64,000 nt of DNA, from positions 186,001 to 250,000 of the forward strand of contig NZ_JBDIML010000002.1 of the NCBI RefSeq assembly GCF_039614845.1, read 5' to 3'. Position 1 is the first letter of the stretch. Every line of letters begins with the position of its first letter. Source of the stretch: Ornithinibacillus xuwenensis. GTDB lineage: Bacteria > Bacillota > Bacilli > Bacillales > Amphibacillaceae. Both the position numbers and the translations under genes were made by a program. Shown in pieces: positions 43,548-53,221 of this stretch. The notes under the pieces were generated by a model. It had not been told where the DNA came from and did no database searches. It saw nothing but the letters and a program-made list of their open reading frames with translations.

Positions 43548-45050
43548 GTGAACAACACAAAGAGTAATACAGACGTAATTTTAATTGGTGCTGGAATCAT
43601 GAGCGCAACATTGGGAGCTTTATTGAAGGAACTGGCACCGGAATGGGAGATTAAAGTATTTGAGAAACTCCCGCAGCCAGGAGAAGAAAGCTCGAATGAA
43701 TGGAATAATGCTGGTACAGGTCATTCCGCGCTGTGCGAATTAAATTACACAACGGAAAAACCGGACGGAACACTTGATATTAGTAAAGCCATCAAAATAA
43801 ATGAGCAATTTCAGCTTTCTAGACAATTTTGGTCTTTCCTAGTCAATAGCAATTTAATTTCAAACCCACAGGACTTTATCATGCCATTGCCTCATATGAG
43901 TTTAGTTCAGGGAGAAGATAATGTAGACTTTTTGAAGAAGCGTTTTGAAGCGTTATCCATAAACCCTTTATTCAAAGGGATGGAGTATTCGAAGGATCCT
44001 GAGAAGCTGAAGGAATGGATTCCGCTTATCATGGAAGACCGAAATACAAATGAACCGATAGCGGCAACGAAGATTGATTCTGGAACCGATGTAAACTTTG
44101 GTGCATTAACACGCATGCTATTTGACCACTTAACGAAACAAGATGTTGCGGTTAACTACAACCATAGTGTGAAGAACTTAAAACGTACGAAAGATGGAGC
44201 TTGGGAAGTAAAAGTTCGTAATATTGAAAGCGGTGTAACGGAAACCCATACTGCTAAATTTGTTTTTATCGGTGGTGGTGGCGGAAGTCTTCCATTGCTA
44301 CAGAAAACAGGTATCCCAGAGTCTAAGCATATCGGCGGGTTTCCAGTTAGTGGTTTATTTATGGTATGTAACAATCCAGAAGTGGTAGCGCAGCATCAGG
44401 CAAAGGTGTACGGAAAAGCCAAGGTCGGTGCTCCTCCAATGTCTGTTCCACACCTTGATACTAGATATATCGACAACAAAAAAACATTGCTGTTTGGTCC
44501 GTTTGCTGGATTCACACCTAAGTTTCTTAAAACAGGATCATATCTTGACTTAATACGCTCAGTAAAACCAAATAATCTCTTTACCATGTTAGCAGCGGGT
44601 GTAAAGAACATGTCGCTGACAAAATATCTGATTCAGCAAGTACTGTTATCCAATGAAAAGCGCATGGTTGAATTACGTGAGTTTATTCCGAATGCTAAAT
44701 TAGAGGATTGGGATGTTGTGGTAGCTGGTCAGCGTGTGCAAGTCATTAAGGATACGGAAGCCGGCGGAAAAGGAACCCTTCAATTTGGAACGGAAGTAGT
44801 TAGTGCGGATGACGGATCAATTGCAGCATTACTTGGCGCATCTCCAGGCGCTTCTACAGCCGTTCACGTTATGCTAGAAGTACTGGAAAAATGCTTCCCG
44901 CAACATATGAATAAGTGGGAACCAAAAATAAAAGCGATGATTCCATCCTATGGTCTGTCCCTTGTGGATAATCCAGAGCTATTCCATGAAATCCATGCTT
45001 CAACTGCAAAGACACTGGGTTTAAACGGAAATGAACAAACTGATAATTAA
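43548..45050 (+). CDS. mqo: Malate:quinone oxidoreductase
   Basis: GTG start with GGGGTAGGA upstream; 500 residues. The FAD-binding N-terminus is DVILIGAGIMSATLGALLKEL, and other family blocks include NEWNNAGTGHSALCELNYT, VFIGGGGGSLPLLQKTGIPESK and VAGQRVQVIKD. It is a peripheral membrane enzyme oxidising malate to oxaloacetate with electrons to menaquinone. A terminator follows. Confidence 0.95.
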   Translation: MNNTKSNTDVILIGAGIMSATLGALLKELAPEWEIKVFEKLPQPGEESSNEWNNAGTGHSALCELNYTTEKPDGTLDISKAIKINEQFQLSRQFWSFLVNSNLISNPQDFIMPLPHMSLVQGEDNVDFLKKRFEALSINPLFKGMEYSKDPEKLKEWIPLIMEDRNTNEPIAATKIDSGTDVNFGALTRMLFDHLTKQDVAVNYNHSVKNLKRTKDGAWEVKVRNIESGVTETHTAKFVFIGGGGGSLPLLQKTGIPESKHIGGFPVSGLFMVCNNPEVVAQHQAKVYGKAKVGAPPMSVPHLDTRYIDNKKTLLFGPFAGFTPKFLKTGSYLDLIRSVKPNNLFTMLAAGVKNMSLTKYLIQQVLLSNEKRMVELREFIPNAKLEDWDVVVAGQRVQVIKDTEAGGKGTLQFGTEVVSADDGSIAALLGASPGASTAVHVMLEVLEKCFPQHMNKWEPKIKAMIPSYGLSLVDNPELFHEIHASTAKTLGLNGNEQTDN

Positions 45051-45057
45051 TAGAAGC

Positions 45058-45097
45058 AAAAGCTGATTTTCTTACGATTAGAAAACCAGCTTTTTTC
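45058..45097 (+). terminator. Terminator after mqo
   Basis: AAAAGCTGATTTTC / GAAAACCAGCTTTT stem then TTCTTTTT. Confidence 0.85.
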
Positions 45098-45196
45098 TTT
45101 TTATGATGTAATCTTGGGTATAACAGCCTATCTACTTTCCATCGTACATATTTTATACACAATCGGAAAAGCTATTGAAAAAAGGAGGGTATATCC

Positions 45197-45346
45197 ATGA
45201 AAAAGTTCTTGTTAACCTTATTTCTAATTATCCCTATCTTTTCTTTAGCAGGTTGTGGAGATGATGAACTACCTGACGAAGGAGAAGACATCGAGGAAAT
45301 TGAAGAAGAAGATGAAATTGGTGATGGCGAAATAAATGATGAGTGA
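45197..45346 (+). CDS. Small acidic lipoprotein
   Basis: AAAGGAGGG precedes ATG 45197. The 49-residue product has signal MKKFLLTLFLIIPIFS and lipobox LAGC, so the mature peptide (about 30 residues) starts at the lipidated Cys and is almost entirely Asp/Glu. A perfect terminator follows at 45369. Function unknown. Short, but all expression signals are present. Confidence 0.75.
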   Translation: MKKFLLTLFLIIPIFSLAGCGDDELPDEGEDIEEIEEEDEIGDGEINDE

Positions 45347-45368
45347 TTTATGTAGCAGTTAGTTTGAA

Positions 45369-45404
45369 GAGGCAGTTGTAGCGTTGTATACAACTGCCTC
45401 ATGT
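45369..45404. terminator. Terminator after the small lipoprotein gene
   Basis: GAGGCAGTTGT / ACAACTGCCTC eleven-base perfect stem between convergent genes. Confidence 0.82.
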
Positions 45405-45410
45405 TTATTT

Positions 45411-46406
45411 TTAGTTCATGTTGTTCTGGATTTCCTCCATTTTCGCTTTAATGAATGGATAGAAATACTTCCTCGCACTTTCCGTAGCGTTTCCACCAAA
45501 AAAACCAGTTCCTGGACATGATTTGACTTCATAGTCTTCCGCATGATCAAGTACTCTTTCCTTTGTTTTGTAATGCCACCAATGATGATAGGTGATACTA
45601 TCAATGGAAGGTGTTAACCCAAATTTTAAACTAAGAAGAGCAGTTACATAGATAATGGTTTCTCGTTGCTCTTTTGTCATTTTGTCATGTCCAACATCAA
45701 AGTTGCCAACATTCTCAATTGCTATTCCATGCTTATTTGCCTTTGGACCAATTGATCCTTCTGGTGCACTGTCAAATGGTCTTGATACAGCTATTTTTCC
45801 ATCGGGAAAGGTAGTGATATTTTGTGCAATATTACCCCATCCCATTTTATTGATATGATGGTTTTGCATGCTTTCTAATAGCGGAAAATGATTGGTTCCA
45901 TGAAAATGCTTATAGGATGGCTGCCAAGTATGGTGCTGTTGAATTAAATGAATCTCTCTCGTAAACTGACCGTTTAATAACCAATCCTTAAATTCTTCCC
46001 TGCTCATTAGAATATGCTGTCCTTGCATAGAGAATTGTTTCGGAATAATTTTTATCTGCTGTCCAGTAGCTAGGGAATCGGAAGAAAGGTTATTGTGCTT
46101 TTTAATGAGATTAGCAGTAGAATGATAAGCTACAGCAATGTTCGCTATCGTTTCCCCTTCCGAAACAGTATGTATGATTGGAACCCATAATTTTTGTCCT
46201 TCTAGTAAAGCACTCGATTGTAGCCCATTCATTAATGTAAGATCGGAAGTGGAAATATCATACTGCTTGGCAATGCTTGGTAAGGTATCACCAGCCTTAA
46301 CCAAATAAAGATTAGCTGGTGTCGTTTCATCTGCTATCGCAGGGGGTAAAGCTAATAGGAGGATTGCAAGTAAAGATGTAATCATCAATGAAATAGCAGA
46401 TTTCAT
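45411..46406 (-). CDS. LysM plus N-acetylmuramoyl-L-alanine amidase (Amidase_2)
   Basis: A 331-residue secreted protein: signal peptide (ISLMITSLLAILLLALPPAIA), LysM 1 (YLVKAGDTLPSIAKQYDIS), LysM 2 (HTVSEGETIANIAVAYHS), then an Amidase_2/PGRP-like zinc domain (IHLIQQHHTWQPSY, IAIENVGNFDVG, YHHWWHYK, CPGTGFFGG). The His residues and late Cys match the zinc site. It should bind and cut cell-wall peptidoglycan. Confidence 0.85.
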   Translation of the reverse strand: MKSAISLMITSLLAILLLALPPAIADETTPANLYLVKAGDTLPSIAKQYDISTSDLTLMNGLQSSALLEGQKLWVPIIHTVSEGETIANIAVAYHSTANLIKKHNNLSSDSLATGQQIKIIPKQFSMQGQHILMSREEFKDWLLNGQFTREIHLIQQHHTWQPSYKHFHGTNHFPLLESMQNHHINKMGWGNIAQNITTFPDGKIAVSRPFDSAPEGSIGPKANKHGIAIENVGNFDVGHDKMTKEQRETIIYVTALLSLKFGLTPSIDSITYHHWWHYKTKERVLDHAEDYEVKSCPGTGFFGGNATESARKYFYPFIKAKMEEIQNNMN

Positions 46407-46680
46407 TTCATTCGCTTCCCTTCATCATGATGGATAAATCAGTATGTGCTTCTTCCATTATTCTTGTGTCTATTTTTATTCTTATGCACCAATTAATATA
46501 GAACTTTCCAAATGGCTACCTATCACTTATTTACAGCGTTCAACAAGTTTTGTACAGTGTATGTCATAAGGGATTGGTAACTAGGTAAAAAGACTTATGT
46601 TTGGATGTTATTGAAAGAACATGCGTAGTAATTGTGGTAAAATAGAACTATAATATCGTCAAAGTGAGGAGTGATTGTAG

Positions 46681-48207
46681 ATGGTTCTAGAGAATATTCT
46701 AGTCCTGGCGATCACATTTATAATAGTAGTTATCGCTACCTTTATACGCTTTAAAGGAAGCGAATTGTTTAATAAATGGGTATTGGTAATAGCAAGTTTT
46801 CTTGTTATTGAAATTTATGGATTACTGATAGGCTCCCTTTATTTTGGTTGGGCAGCATTACTATTTATCGGAATGACCGTAATATGCTTTGGATTAGTAG
46901 GAGGTCTTCTTAGTTCTGCTCTAATATCGTTACAATTGCAGTTATATCAGAATGAAAGCGCCATCTATTTATTTGTAAGTTTTCTTGTGTTCGCAATTAG
47001 TTTGTTCTTCATCAGCAAAGGCATTCGAAGCATTAAATTCGAAAGTGATCGAAGACTATCTAGCTTACTCCATAATTCTAAACAGCTTAATGTGTTTCGA
47101 GAGGTTAGCTTATCCATGCAGCAAACCCTGCATTTAGAAAAACTGCTACAAACCATTCTTACCTCGGTAACAGCTGGCCATGGCTTAGGGTTTAATCGCG
47201 CTATGATATTGCTGATGGAAGATGAGGGCAAGAAGTTAAGAGGTAAGATGGGAACGGGTCCAATGACAGTAGAAGAAGGGTTTGCAACTTGGGAAGAAAT
47301 ATCAAGAAAGAAATACGAGCTAAAGGAGCTAATCCAGATAAAAGAAACGGAGGAGGCAACTGACCGGAACTTAAATGACCGAATTAAACGACTAGAGATA
47401 TCGTTAGATCAATCTAGCTTTCTATTAAAAGCATTAGATAGTGGGACTCCTCTACATATAAAGGAATTTGACCAGCATGATAAAACTTTAATGGAATTCG
47501 TGCGAGAGTTTACCATAATAGAAATGGCCGTGTTTCCATTAATCAATCAAGGGAATAAAGTAGGCGTGCTTATTATTGATAATCCTGTTAATAAAAGACC
47601 CATTGCTGATTCCGATATTGACAGTGTCATTCCATTAGCCAACCAGGCTGCAATAGCAATACATCATGCACATCTATACAAGAAAATTGAAGATATGGCA
47701 TTAAAAGATGGATTAACAGGACTTTTAAACCAAAGAGCCTTTGAATCAAAAATGGAAGAGTATTGCAGAACGGAATGCTCCGAACAATTTTCGCTTATGA
47801 TGATCGACATCGATTCCTTTAAGCATTTTAATGACACAAATGGTCATTTACTTGGAAATCAGGTATTAACGCAAACAGCTAAGGTGATAAACGATACTTT
47901 AGCAGAAGGACAATTTGCCTTTCGATTTGGAGGGGAGGAATTTATTGTGCTCTTACCAAATTCCGATATCGAATATGCTTCCTTGCTAGCAGAAAAAATA
48001 AGGGAAAATGTAGAATTGACAAATTTCCCATGTGGTGAAACTCAACCTTTAGGAAGGCTAACGGTGAGTATTGGTGCCGCATCAAATGCGGTAAGGAATT
48101 CGATTCAAGTGCAGGAACTGTTAGATACAGCTGATAAGGCTCTCTATGAGGCCAAGCGAACAGGAAGGAATAGAGTAGTGATTGATAAAGGAGTACGGTT
48201 ATCATGA
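46681..48207 (+). CDS. Diguanylate cyclase with membrane, GAF and GGDEF domains
   Basis: A 508-residue protein: four membrane helices (1-125), a GAF-like sensor (about 140-340) and a GGDEF domain (345-505) with the intact active site FRFGGEEF and the substrate region LTGLLNQRAFESKM. No RxxD inhibitory site is present five residues before GGEEF, so product feedback at that site is unlikely. It makes c-di-GMP. The end overlaps the next gene by four bases. Confidence 0.92.
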   Translation: MVLENILVLAITFIIVVIATFIRFKGSELFNKWVLVIASFLVIEIYGLLIGSLYFGWAALLFIGMTVICFGLVGGLLSSALISLQLQLYQNESAIYLFVSFLVFAISLFFISKGIRSIKFESDRRLSSLLHNSKQLNVFREVSLSMQQTLHLEKLLQTILTSVTAGHGLGFNRAMILLMEDEGKKLRGKMGTGPMTVEEGFATWEEISRKKYELKELIQIKETEEATDRNLNDRIKRLEISLDQSSFLLKALDSGTPLHIKEFDQHDKTLMEFVREFTIIEMAVFPLINQGNKVGVLIIDNPVNKRPIADSDIDSVIPLANQAAIAIHHAHLYKKIEDMALKDGLTGLLNQRAFESKMEEYCRTECSEQFSLMMIDIDSFKHFNDTNGHLLGNQVLTQTAKVINDTLAEGQFAFRFGGEEFIVLLPNSDIEYASLLAEKIRENVELTNFPCGETQPLGRLTVSIGAASNAVRNSIQVQELLDTADKALYEAKRTGRNRVVIDKGVRLS

Positions 48208-48722
48208 CTGGATTAACAGTTATTTGCATGCTAGTAATCTTTGTGGCAGTTATGGTGCTAAGTAGTAGATTTTTCTATAACCTAGAGTTGAAGTCTTATA
48301 CGAAAAAAATAAGTAAAGTACTTCAATTGGATATCTTGGAGCTGTCCTATTCGTTTGATCAGATGGTATATTTCATATCCTTGCCTAGCAATCTAGCAGT
48401 TATTAGTAATGCGAGAAAAGAAGATGTTTTCATTAAATGTGAGTATACGTCATTTTATTTACCGGAGCTAGTAGGAATAAGAATTTACATCCAGTCGCAA
48501 CAGGAAGACATATTGCTGGCGTATCTACCAATAAAGGATTTCAGGCTACCTAAATTGGATTCATTACTGGAGCAGGGAAGTATAAACGAAGCGGAGTACT
48601 TAAAGATAAGTATGAATAAGCTAATCCACCCAGCAACCTTAACGGAAATTACAGAAGAGGTTTATAAGCAACTTCAGGTAGGAAAAAGTGAAATGTACAT
48701 GGGGACAAAAGGCGGCTTATAG
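48204..48722 (+). CDS. Membrane-anchored protein coupled to the diguanylate cyclase
   Basis: ATGA overlap with the cyclase stop indicates translational coupling. The 172-residue product has one N-terminal helix (TVICMLVIFVAVMVLSSRFFY) and a cytoplasmic-looking domain; no PilZ (RxxxR) motif is seen. Function unknown; partner or modulator of the cyclase is inferred from coupling. Confidence 0.65.
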   Translation: MTGLTVICMLVIFVAVMVLSSRFFYNLELKSYTKKISKVLQLDILELSYSFDQMVYFISLPSNLAVISNARKEDVFIKCEYTSFYLPELVGIRIYIQSQQEDILLAYLPIKDFRLPKLDSLLEQGSINEAEYLKISMNKLIHPATLTEITEEVYKQLQVGKSEMYMGTKGGL

Positions 48723-48766
48723 TCTTAAAAGAAAATTTGTAGATAAATGATTCTAGTAAAATAAGT

Positions 48767-48800
48767 AAGCTGTCCCTCTATTACAGAAGGACAGCTTTTA
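48767..48800. terminator. Bidirectional terminator
   Basis: AAGCTGTCC / GGACAGCTT nine-base stem, then TTAT, between convergent genes. Confidence 0.8.
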
Positions 48801-48816
48801 TCTATATTATATTAAC

Positions 48817-49659
48817 TTAAAACTCCTCATAAACAGCAGGATCTTGATCGTGAAGTCGTCCGTCTGGGCGGGTTAAATTCGAAATGGTCTCCATGTCCGC
48901 AGCATTTAATGCGAAATCAAAGATTGAGATATTTTCAAGCTGTCTTTGTGGGGATGCAGATTTTGGAATCGATACTGCCCCTAATTGATAATGCCATCGC
49001 AATATAACTTGTGAAATTGTTTTGTTATGCTTGTCAGCGATGTTTTTAATCGTTTCATTTTGAAAGACATCATATGCTCGAGCTAATGGACTCCAAGACT
49101 CTGTCACAATATTATTTTCTTCATGCCATTTTCTTTGTGGTTCTTGGTTAAAGAAAGGATGTAGTTCAACCTGGTTCATACTTGGTCTTACACCAGTTTC
49201 TTTTTCCAGTCGTTCAAGATGTTCCGGTAAGAAGTTACATACACCAATTGAGCGAATGAATCCCCATTTTTTAGCATCAATTAATGCTTGCCATGCCTCT
49301 ACATAAAGATCTTGTTTCGGATTTGGCCAATGAATAAGGTAAACATCATAATAATCTAAGTTCGCACGATACAAGGATTCTTGTATGGTTTTTACCGCTT
49401 TATCATATTGCTGATAGCGACCAGGTAGCTTAGATGTAATGCGTAATTCCTGTCGTGGAACAGAGCTTCGACGAACAGCCTCACCTATTGTTCCTTCGTT
49501 TTCGTAATTGTAGGCAGAATCAATTAGACGATAGCCTAAATCAATGGCACTCGTAATAGCATTCACGCCCTCATTACCATTTAATTTATATGTACCTAAG
49601 CCGATTGCTGGTACTGTAACGCCATCATTTAAAGTAACCTCTGGAATTGCTTTATTCAT
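48817..49659 (-). CDS. Aldo/keto reductase
   Basis: ATG 49659 follows GGAAGGGAGAG; a longer frame to 49770 adds an unlike segment. The 280-residue AKR barrel has the tetrad residues in DLGYRLIDSAYNYENE (Asp, Tyr), ITSKLPG (Lys) and YLIHWPNP (His), and the NADPH site SIPKSASPQR. It reduces aldehydes or ketones; the physiological substrate is unknown. A second AKR is at 56364. Confidence 0.9.
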   Translation of the reverse strand: MNKAIPEVTLNDGVTVPAIGLGTYKLNGNEGVNAITSAIDLGYRLIDSAYNYENEGTIGEAVRRSSVPRQELRITSKLPGRYQQYDKAVKTIQESLYRANLDYYDVYLIHWPNPKQDLYVEAWQALIDAKKWGFIRSIGVCNFLPEHLERLEKETGVRPSMNQVELHPFFNQEPQRKWHEENNIVTESWSPLARAYDVFQNETIKNIADKHNKTISQVILRWHYQLGAVSIPKSASPQRQLENISIFDFALNAADMETISNLTRPDGRLHDQDPAVYEEF

Positions 49660-49836
49660 TATGACACTCTCCCTTCCTTTAAAGAGTACCACTATTAAGA
49701 ATTTAAATTCAATTATATGGATTTGACGATTATGATGACGAAATAGAAATGTAAACAAATACTTTACCAATCACATGTGTAAGCCGTACTATATAGATAA
49801 GGTCTAAATATTCCAAAAATACCGGAGGAGCCTGAA

Positions 49837-50778
49837 ATGGTTAATGCCAAAGAATGGATCGTTGATGAAATTGAAAAATCAGGGAGAAAAATTAATGGAC
49901 ACATGGAGCAAATAAAAACCTCTGATTTCTGCCATATCCAAAAAGTACCTACTTCTGATGGCGATCTTTATTTTAAAGCGACTAATGCAGCTGCATCTCA
50001 TGAAGGTGCATTGAGTGCATATTTAGGTAGAAGGTATCCTGGCAAAACCGTCAACGTTATGGCAAGGGATCATTCAAAAGGCTGGTTTCTTATGGAAGAT
50101 ATAGGAGGGGAAGCCCTTCGTAACATTAAAGATAAACAGCTTTGGAAGCGGGCACTGCAAGAATATGCGGAGTTACAGGTTTCGGAGCTTAATCATGTAG
50201 AGGAGCTACTTGGAATCGGTGTCCCAGACCGCAGAATGTCCGTACTAAAGGAAGAGATAAAACAACACCTTGCGGATATGTGCAAGACAGGACTATCGAA
50301 AGCTGAAACGGAGAAGGTTATCGAACTTCTGCCTGAACTTGTAGAAATGTGTGATGCGCTCGATGCCATCCTACCAGCTTCTATTGAGCACGGGGATTTG
50401 CATACCAATAATATTAGACTCGTAAAGGATAGGATTGTATTTTTTGATTGGGGAGATGCATCTGTTTCCCATCCTTTTTTTAGCACAAGAATATTTTGGC
50501 ATGCTTTAGATGACTTGATAGCAGATGAGTCTATGTGGCTTGGGATAGTAAATGATTTTCGACCTTACTACTTAGAGCCTTGGACAATATACGCATCTAT
50601 GAGAGAATTAGAGAAAGCCCTACAAATTTCGGATCAACTGGCTTGTGTACAACGTGCACTAAGCTGGCATGTCTATTTAACACCCAGCCGAGAACATAAA
50701 GCGGAGTCCTATAACCGCCCTTCTCAATGGCTGCAATTATTACTCGAGCACCGGAATCTTGTGGGGAAACATGGATAA
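49837..50778 (+). CDS. Aminoglycoside phosphotransferase-like kinase
   Basis: A 313-residue APH/choline-kinase-fold protein: WFLMEDIGGEALR, catalytic loop SIEHGDLHTNNIRL and the metal-binding IVFFDWGDASVSHPF. The substrate cannot be read from sequence; similar bacterial proteins phosphorylate small molecules of unknown identity. GGAGG lies ahead of the ATG. Confidence 0.82.
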   Translation: MVNAKEWIVDEIEKSGRKINGHMEQIKTSDFCHIQKVPTSDGDLYFKATNAAASHEGALSAYLGRRYPGKTVNVMARDHSKGWFLMEDIGGEALRNIKDKQLWKRALQEYAELQVSELNHVEELLGIGVPDRRMSVLKEEIKQHLADMCKTGLSKAETEKVIELLPELVEMCDALDAILPASIEHGDLHTNNIRLVKDRIVFFDWGDASVSHPFFSTRIFWHALDDLIADESMWLGIVNDFRPYYLEPWTIYASMRELEKALQISDQLACVQRALSWHVYLTPSREHKAESYNRPSQWLQLLLEHRNLVGKHG

Positions 50779-50858
50779 ATACAAATAAAATGAAACTTAT
50801 TTCCGTTTTATCCGTATGAATAATGAATAACGAATACGCTGCTATAAGAGGTGTTTCA

Positions 50859-51365
50859 ATGGGTATATTTAAGAAACTATTTAAACAAAAAGAAGAAACC
50901 CGAGAGGTAAAAGAGAGAACGGTTCTTTCCATTGAAGTAGGCGATATTGTTACGTATAACCTGGAGGATTATCAGGTAGTTAGCAAATTAACCTATAACG
51001 ATCATGGCTTTGAATGGATTGCTTATCAGCTCACGAGCACGAATAAATCAATTTGGTTAAGTGCTGAAATGGACGATGAGCTGTATGTAGGGATCTATGA
51101 GAAGGTTCCGCTAAAGCTACAGGATCCGCTGCCAAAAAGTATGACGTATGAGAATCGCGAGTACTTTTTAGATGAGTCAGGTGTAGCCCGCGTGCATGGT
51201 GAAGGAAGAGGGAAGAACCTTCATAACATGGAATGTCAGTATTATGATTATGCGGATGATGAGGAAGAGCATTTCTTATCAGTGGAAGTATGGGGTTCTG
51301 AAGTAGAAGTAAGCTATGGGTATGAGATTGAAGAATTTGAAATAAAAATTTTAGCAAGTAATTAA
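50859..51365 (+). CDS. DUF4178 protein
   Basis: ATG 50859 follows AGAGGTG. The 168-residue soluble protein begins MGIFKKLFKQKEE and has VGDIVTYNLEDYQVVSKLTYND and WIAYQLTSTNKSIWLSAEMDDE, the DUF4178 pattern. It opens an operon with pspA (20 bases on), DUF4247, DUF350 and a polyamine synthase. Comparable gene sets recur in other bacteria, which suggests a shared membrane-stress or polyamine process; the molecular role is unknown. Confidence 0.82.
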   Translation: MGIFKKLFKQKEETREVKERTVLSIEVGDIVTYNLEDYQVVSKLTYNDHGFEWIAYQLTSTNKSIWLSAEMDDELYVGIYEKVPLKLQDPLPKSMTYENREYFLDESGVARVHGEGRGKNLHNMECQYYDYADDEEEHFLSVEVWGSEVEVSYGYEIEEFEIKILASN

Positions 51366-51385
51366 AAAACTAGGAGGAATGAAAA

Positions 51386-52057
51386 GTGTTTTCTTTTTTT
51401 AAACGAGTAAAAACAGTAGTAGGATCCGAATTAAATGCGATGTTAGATAAGGCGGAAGATCCGGTAAAAATGCTGGATCAATTCATGCGTGAAATGGAAG
51501 CGGATATACGGGATGCTGAAGCAGCCGTAGCGAAACAAATTGCGAATGAAAAAATGCTACAGAAGAAGTTTGAGGATGCCGAGAAAATGGTGCAGAAACG
51601 CCAAGAACAGGCTGTGAAGGCATTAGAAGCTGGAAATGAAGAGTTAGCTAGAAAAGCACTAGAGGACAAAAAAATCCATCAGTCAACAGCAGATTCCTTA
51701 AAAGCATCCTATGAAAGAGCAAAGCAAGATGCGGATTCCTTAAGAGTGAAGCTGGATGAAATGAAGAGTGAATATAATGAAATGAAGCTGAAGAAGGATG
51801 CATTAAAAGCACGTGCAGAGTCAGCTAAAACAAGAACGAAAATGAATCGTGCTATGTCAAGTATTGGTGGCGACGAAGGTAGAAAAGGCTTTGAACGTAT
51901 GGAAGAAAAAGTATTGCGTTTTGAAGCGGAAGCAGAAACAAGTGAAGACCTTCGTTCATCAAGCCGTAGCTTAGATGATGAGCTAGATGCATTAGATGAA
52001 AAAGATGCGGTTGATGATGAGCTGGCTGCTTTGAAGAAAGAGCTTGGAAAGGAATAA
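51386..52057 (+). CDS. PspA/IM30 family membrane-stress protein
   Basis: The 223-residue all-helical coiled-coil protein MFSFFKRVKTVVGSELNAMLDKAEDPVKMLDQFMREME... is a bacterial ESCRT-III relative of the PspA/Vipp1 group. It forms oligomers that bind and remodel stressed membranes. It starts GTG with AGGAGG upstream. An internal hairpin at 52095 separates it from DUF4247. Confidence 0.92.
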   Translation: MFSFFKRVKTVVGSELNAMLDKAEDPVKMLDQFMREMEADIRDAEAAVAKQIANEKMLQKKFEDAEKMVQKRQEQAVKALEAGNEELARKALEDKKIHQSTADSLKASYERAKQDADSLRVKLDEMKSEYNEMKLKKDALKARAESAKTRTKMNRAMSSIGGDEGRKGFERMEEKVLRFEAEAETSEDLRSSSRSLDDELDALDEKDAVDDELAALKKELGKE

Positions 52058-52094
52058 TCCCTTTCCGCTTTACATATAAACAATTGGAGAGGTA

Positions 52095-52126
52095 TCAAGA
52101 AATACAGTCGTTCTGTATTTCTTGAT
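52095..52126 (+). terminator. Hairpin between pspA and the DUF4247 gene
   Basis: TCAAGAAATACAG / CTGTATTTCTTGA thirteen-base perfect stem with a five-base loop. It could attenuate transcription within the operon or stabilise the upstream mRNA, giving more PspA than downstream products. Confidence 0.7.
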
Positions 52127-52183
52127 TTCTCCATTTTTTTGAAAAATGAATACGTCATGTCGGAAAAGAAAGTGGGGGAATCT

Positions 52184-52780
52184 ATGAAAAAACCACTTCT
52201 TGTCCTTATTCTCTCTGTTACTTTACTGCTGTCTGCATGCTCTTCGTCAAGTGGAGGATTGTTTAAAGATGGTGTGGTGGAATTTATCGATAGTGAATAT
52301 CGGCTTTATGACACGGTAAACAGTGCAACGGATTCTGATAACTTCTCAGAGATTTACATCGCTGAAAATAAGAGCTTAACAGAAGTTGCATCAGACATTA
52401 TTTCCTATCAACAGCCAAGTGAAGAGAGTGAATTAAAGGACGGAAAGCAGGTACTTGTGTATGATAATCTTTTTGTCATTTTAACCGAGGATGAAGAAAA
52501 TCAGGATAATACGTACATAGAAGTAGCAAATGATAAATTTGTGAGAAACAATTATAATCCTAGTTTCTTCAATGGTTTATTTGTGCTTTGGGTACTAGAT
52601 GATTTATTGGATGTAGATGACTGGTCCAAAAATCGAAATCTAAAGTGTCAAAAAGATCCTTCCTATTGCTATGGAGGTTATGGTACCTCTGGTGGAAGCT
52701 TTAAGGGGAAAAATTCAAAGCCTACCATTCGCAGTGGAAGCTCACCTGTTCGTGGCGGTGGCCCTGGTGCAGGTAAATAG
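52184..52780 (+). CDS. DUF4247 lipoprotein
   Basis: ATG 52184 follows GGGGGAA. The 198-residue product has signal and lipobox (MKKPLLVLILSVTLLLSAC), then an extracytoplasmic domain (FVEFIDSEYRL-like start, VASDIISYQQPSEES, NLFVILTEDEEN, KFVRNNYNPSFFNG) and a Gly/Ser-rich tail with a Cys pair. The pattern fits DUF4247. Encoded next to DUF350 and the polyamine synthase. Confidence 0.8.
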   Translation: MKKPLLVLILSVTLLLSACSSSSGGLFKDGVVEFIDSEYRLYDTVNSATDSDNFSEIYIAENKSLTEVASDIISYQQPSEESELKDGKQVLVYDNLFVILTEDEENQDNTYIEVANDKFVRNNYNPSFFNGLFVLWVLDDLLDVDDWSKNRNLKCQKDPSYCYGGYGTSGGSFKGKNSKPTIRSGSSPVRGGGPGAGK

Positions 52781-52798
52781 AAAAAAGGAGGCGGTATT

Positions 52799-53194
52799 AT
52801 GGAAGCTATTTTATTAACATTAATGTATTTTGGTTTAGCTATTTTAATTGTCATTATCGGGTTAGTAATCTTTGAATTCATGACGAACCAGTATAAGGAT
52901 TGGGACGAAATTAAAAATGGGAATCAAGCTGTTGCCCTGTCTATTACGGGAAAAATTATTGGGATATGTATTGTTCTGGCATTTTCCATATACAATAGCG
53001 CACAATTAATGGACACATTAATCTGGGGAGCAGTTGGTGTGGTTCTTCAACTAATTGCCTATGTTTTGTTTGAGCTATTAACTAGAAAATTTTCGGTTCA
53101 GGCAGAGCTTAAAAAAGGAAATATTTCTGTTGGGATCATTAGCTTAGGAGTTTCCATTGGATTAGCTTTCGTTATCGGCGCATCGATTACGTGA
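52799..53194 (+). CDS. DUF350 membrane protein
   Basis: A 131-residue protein with four membrane helices; KDWDEIKNGNQAVALSITGKIIGI and ELKKGNISVGIISLGVSIGLA are the two related halves typical of DUF350. Start ATG after AAAGGAGG, 18 bases after DUF4247. Function unknown. Confidence 0.85.
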   Translation: MEAILLTLMYFGLAILIVIIGLVIFEFMTNQYKDWDEIKNGNQAVALSITGKIIGICIVLAFSIYNSAQLMDTLIWGAVGVVLQLIAYVLFELLTRKFSVQAELKKGNISVGIISLGVSIGLAFVIGASIT

Positions 53195-53221
53195 TTTTTT
53201 CGGCTAGAAGGGATTTAAGTG

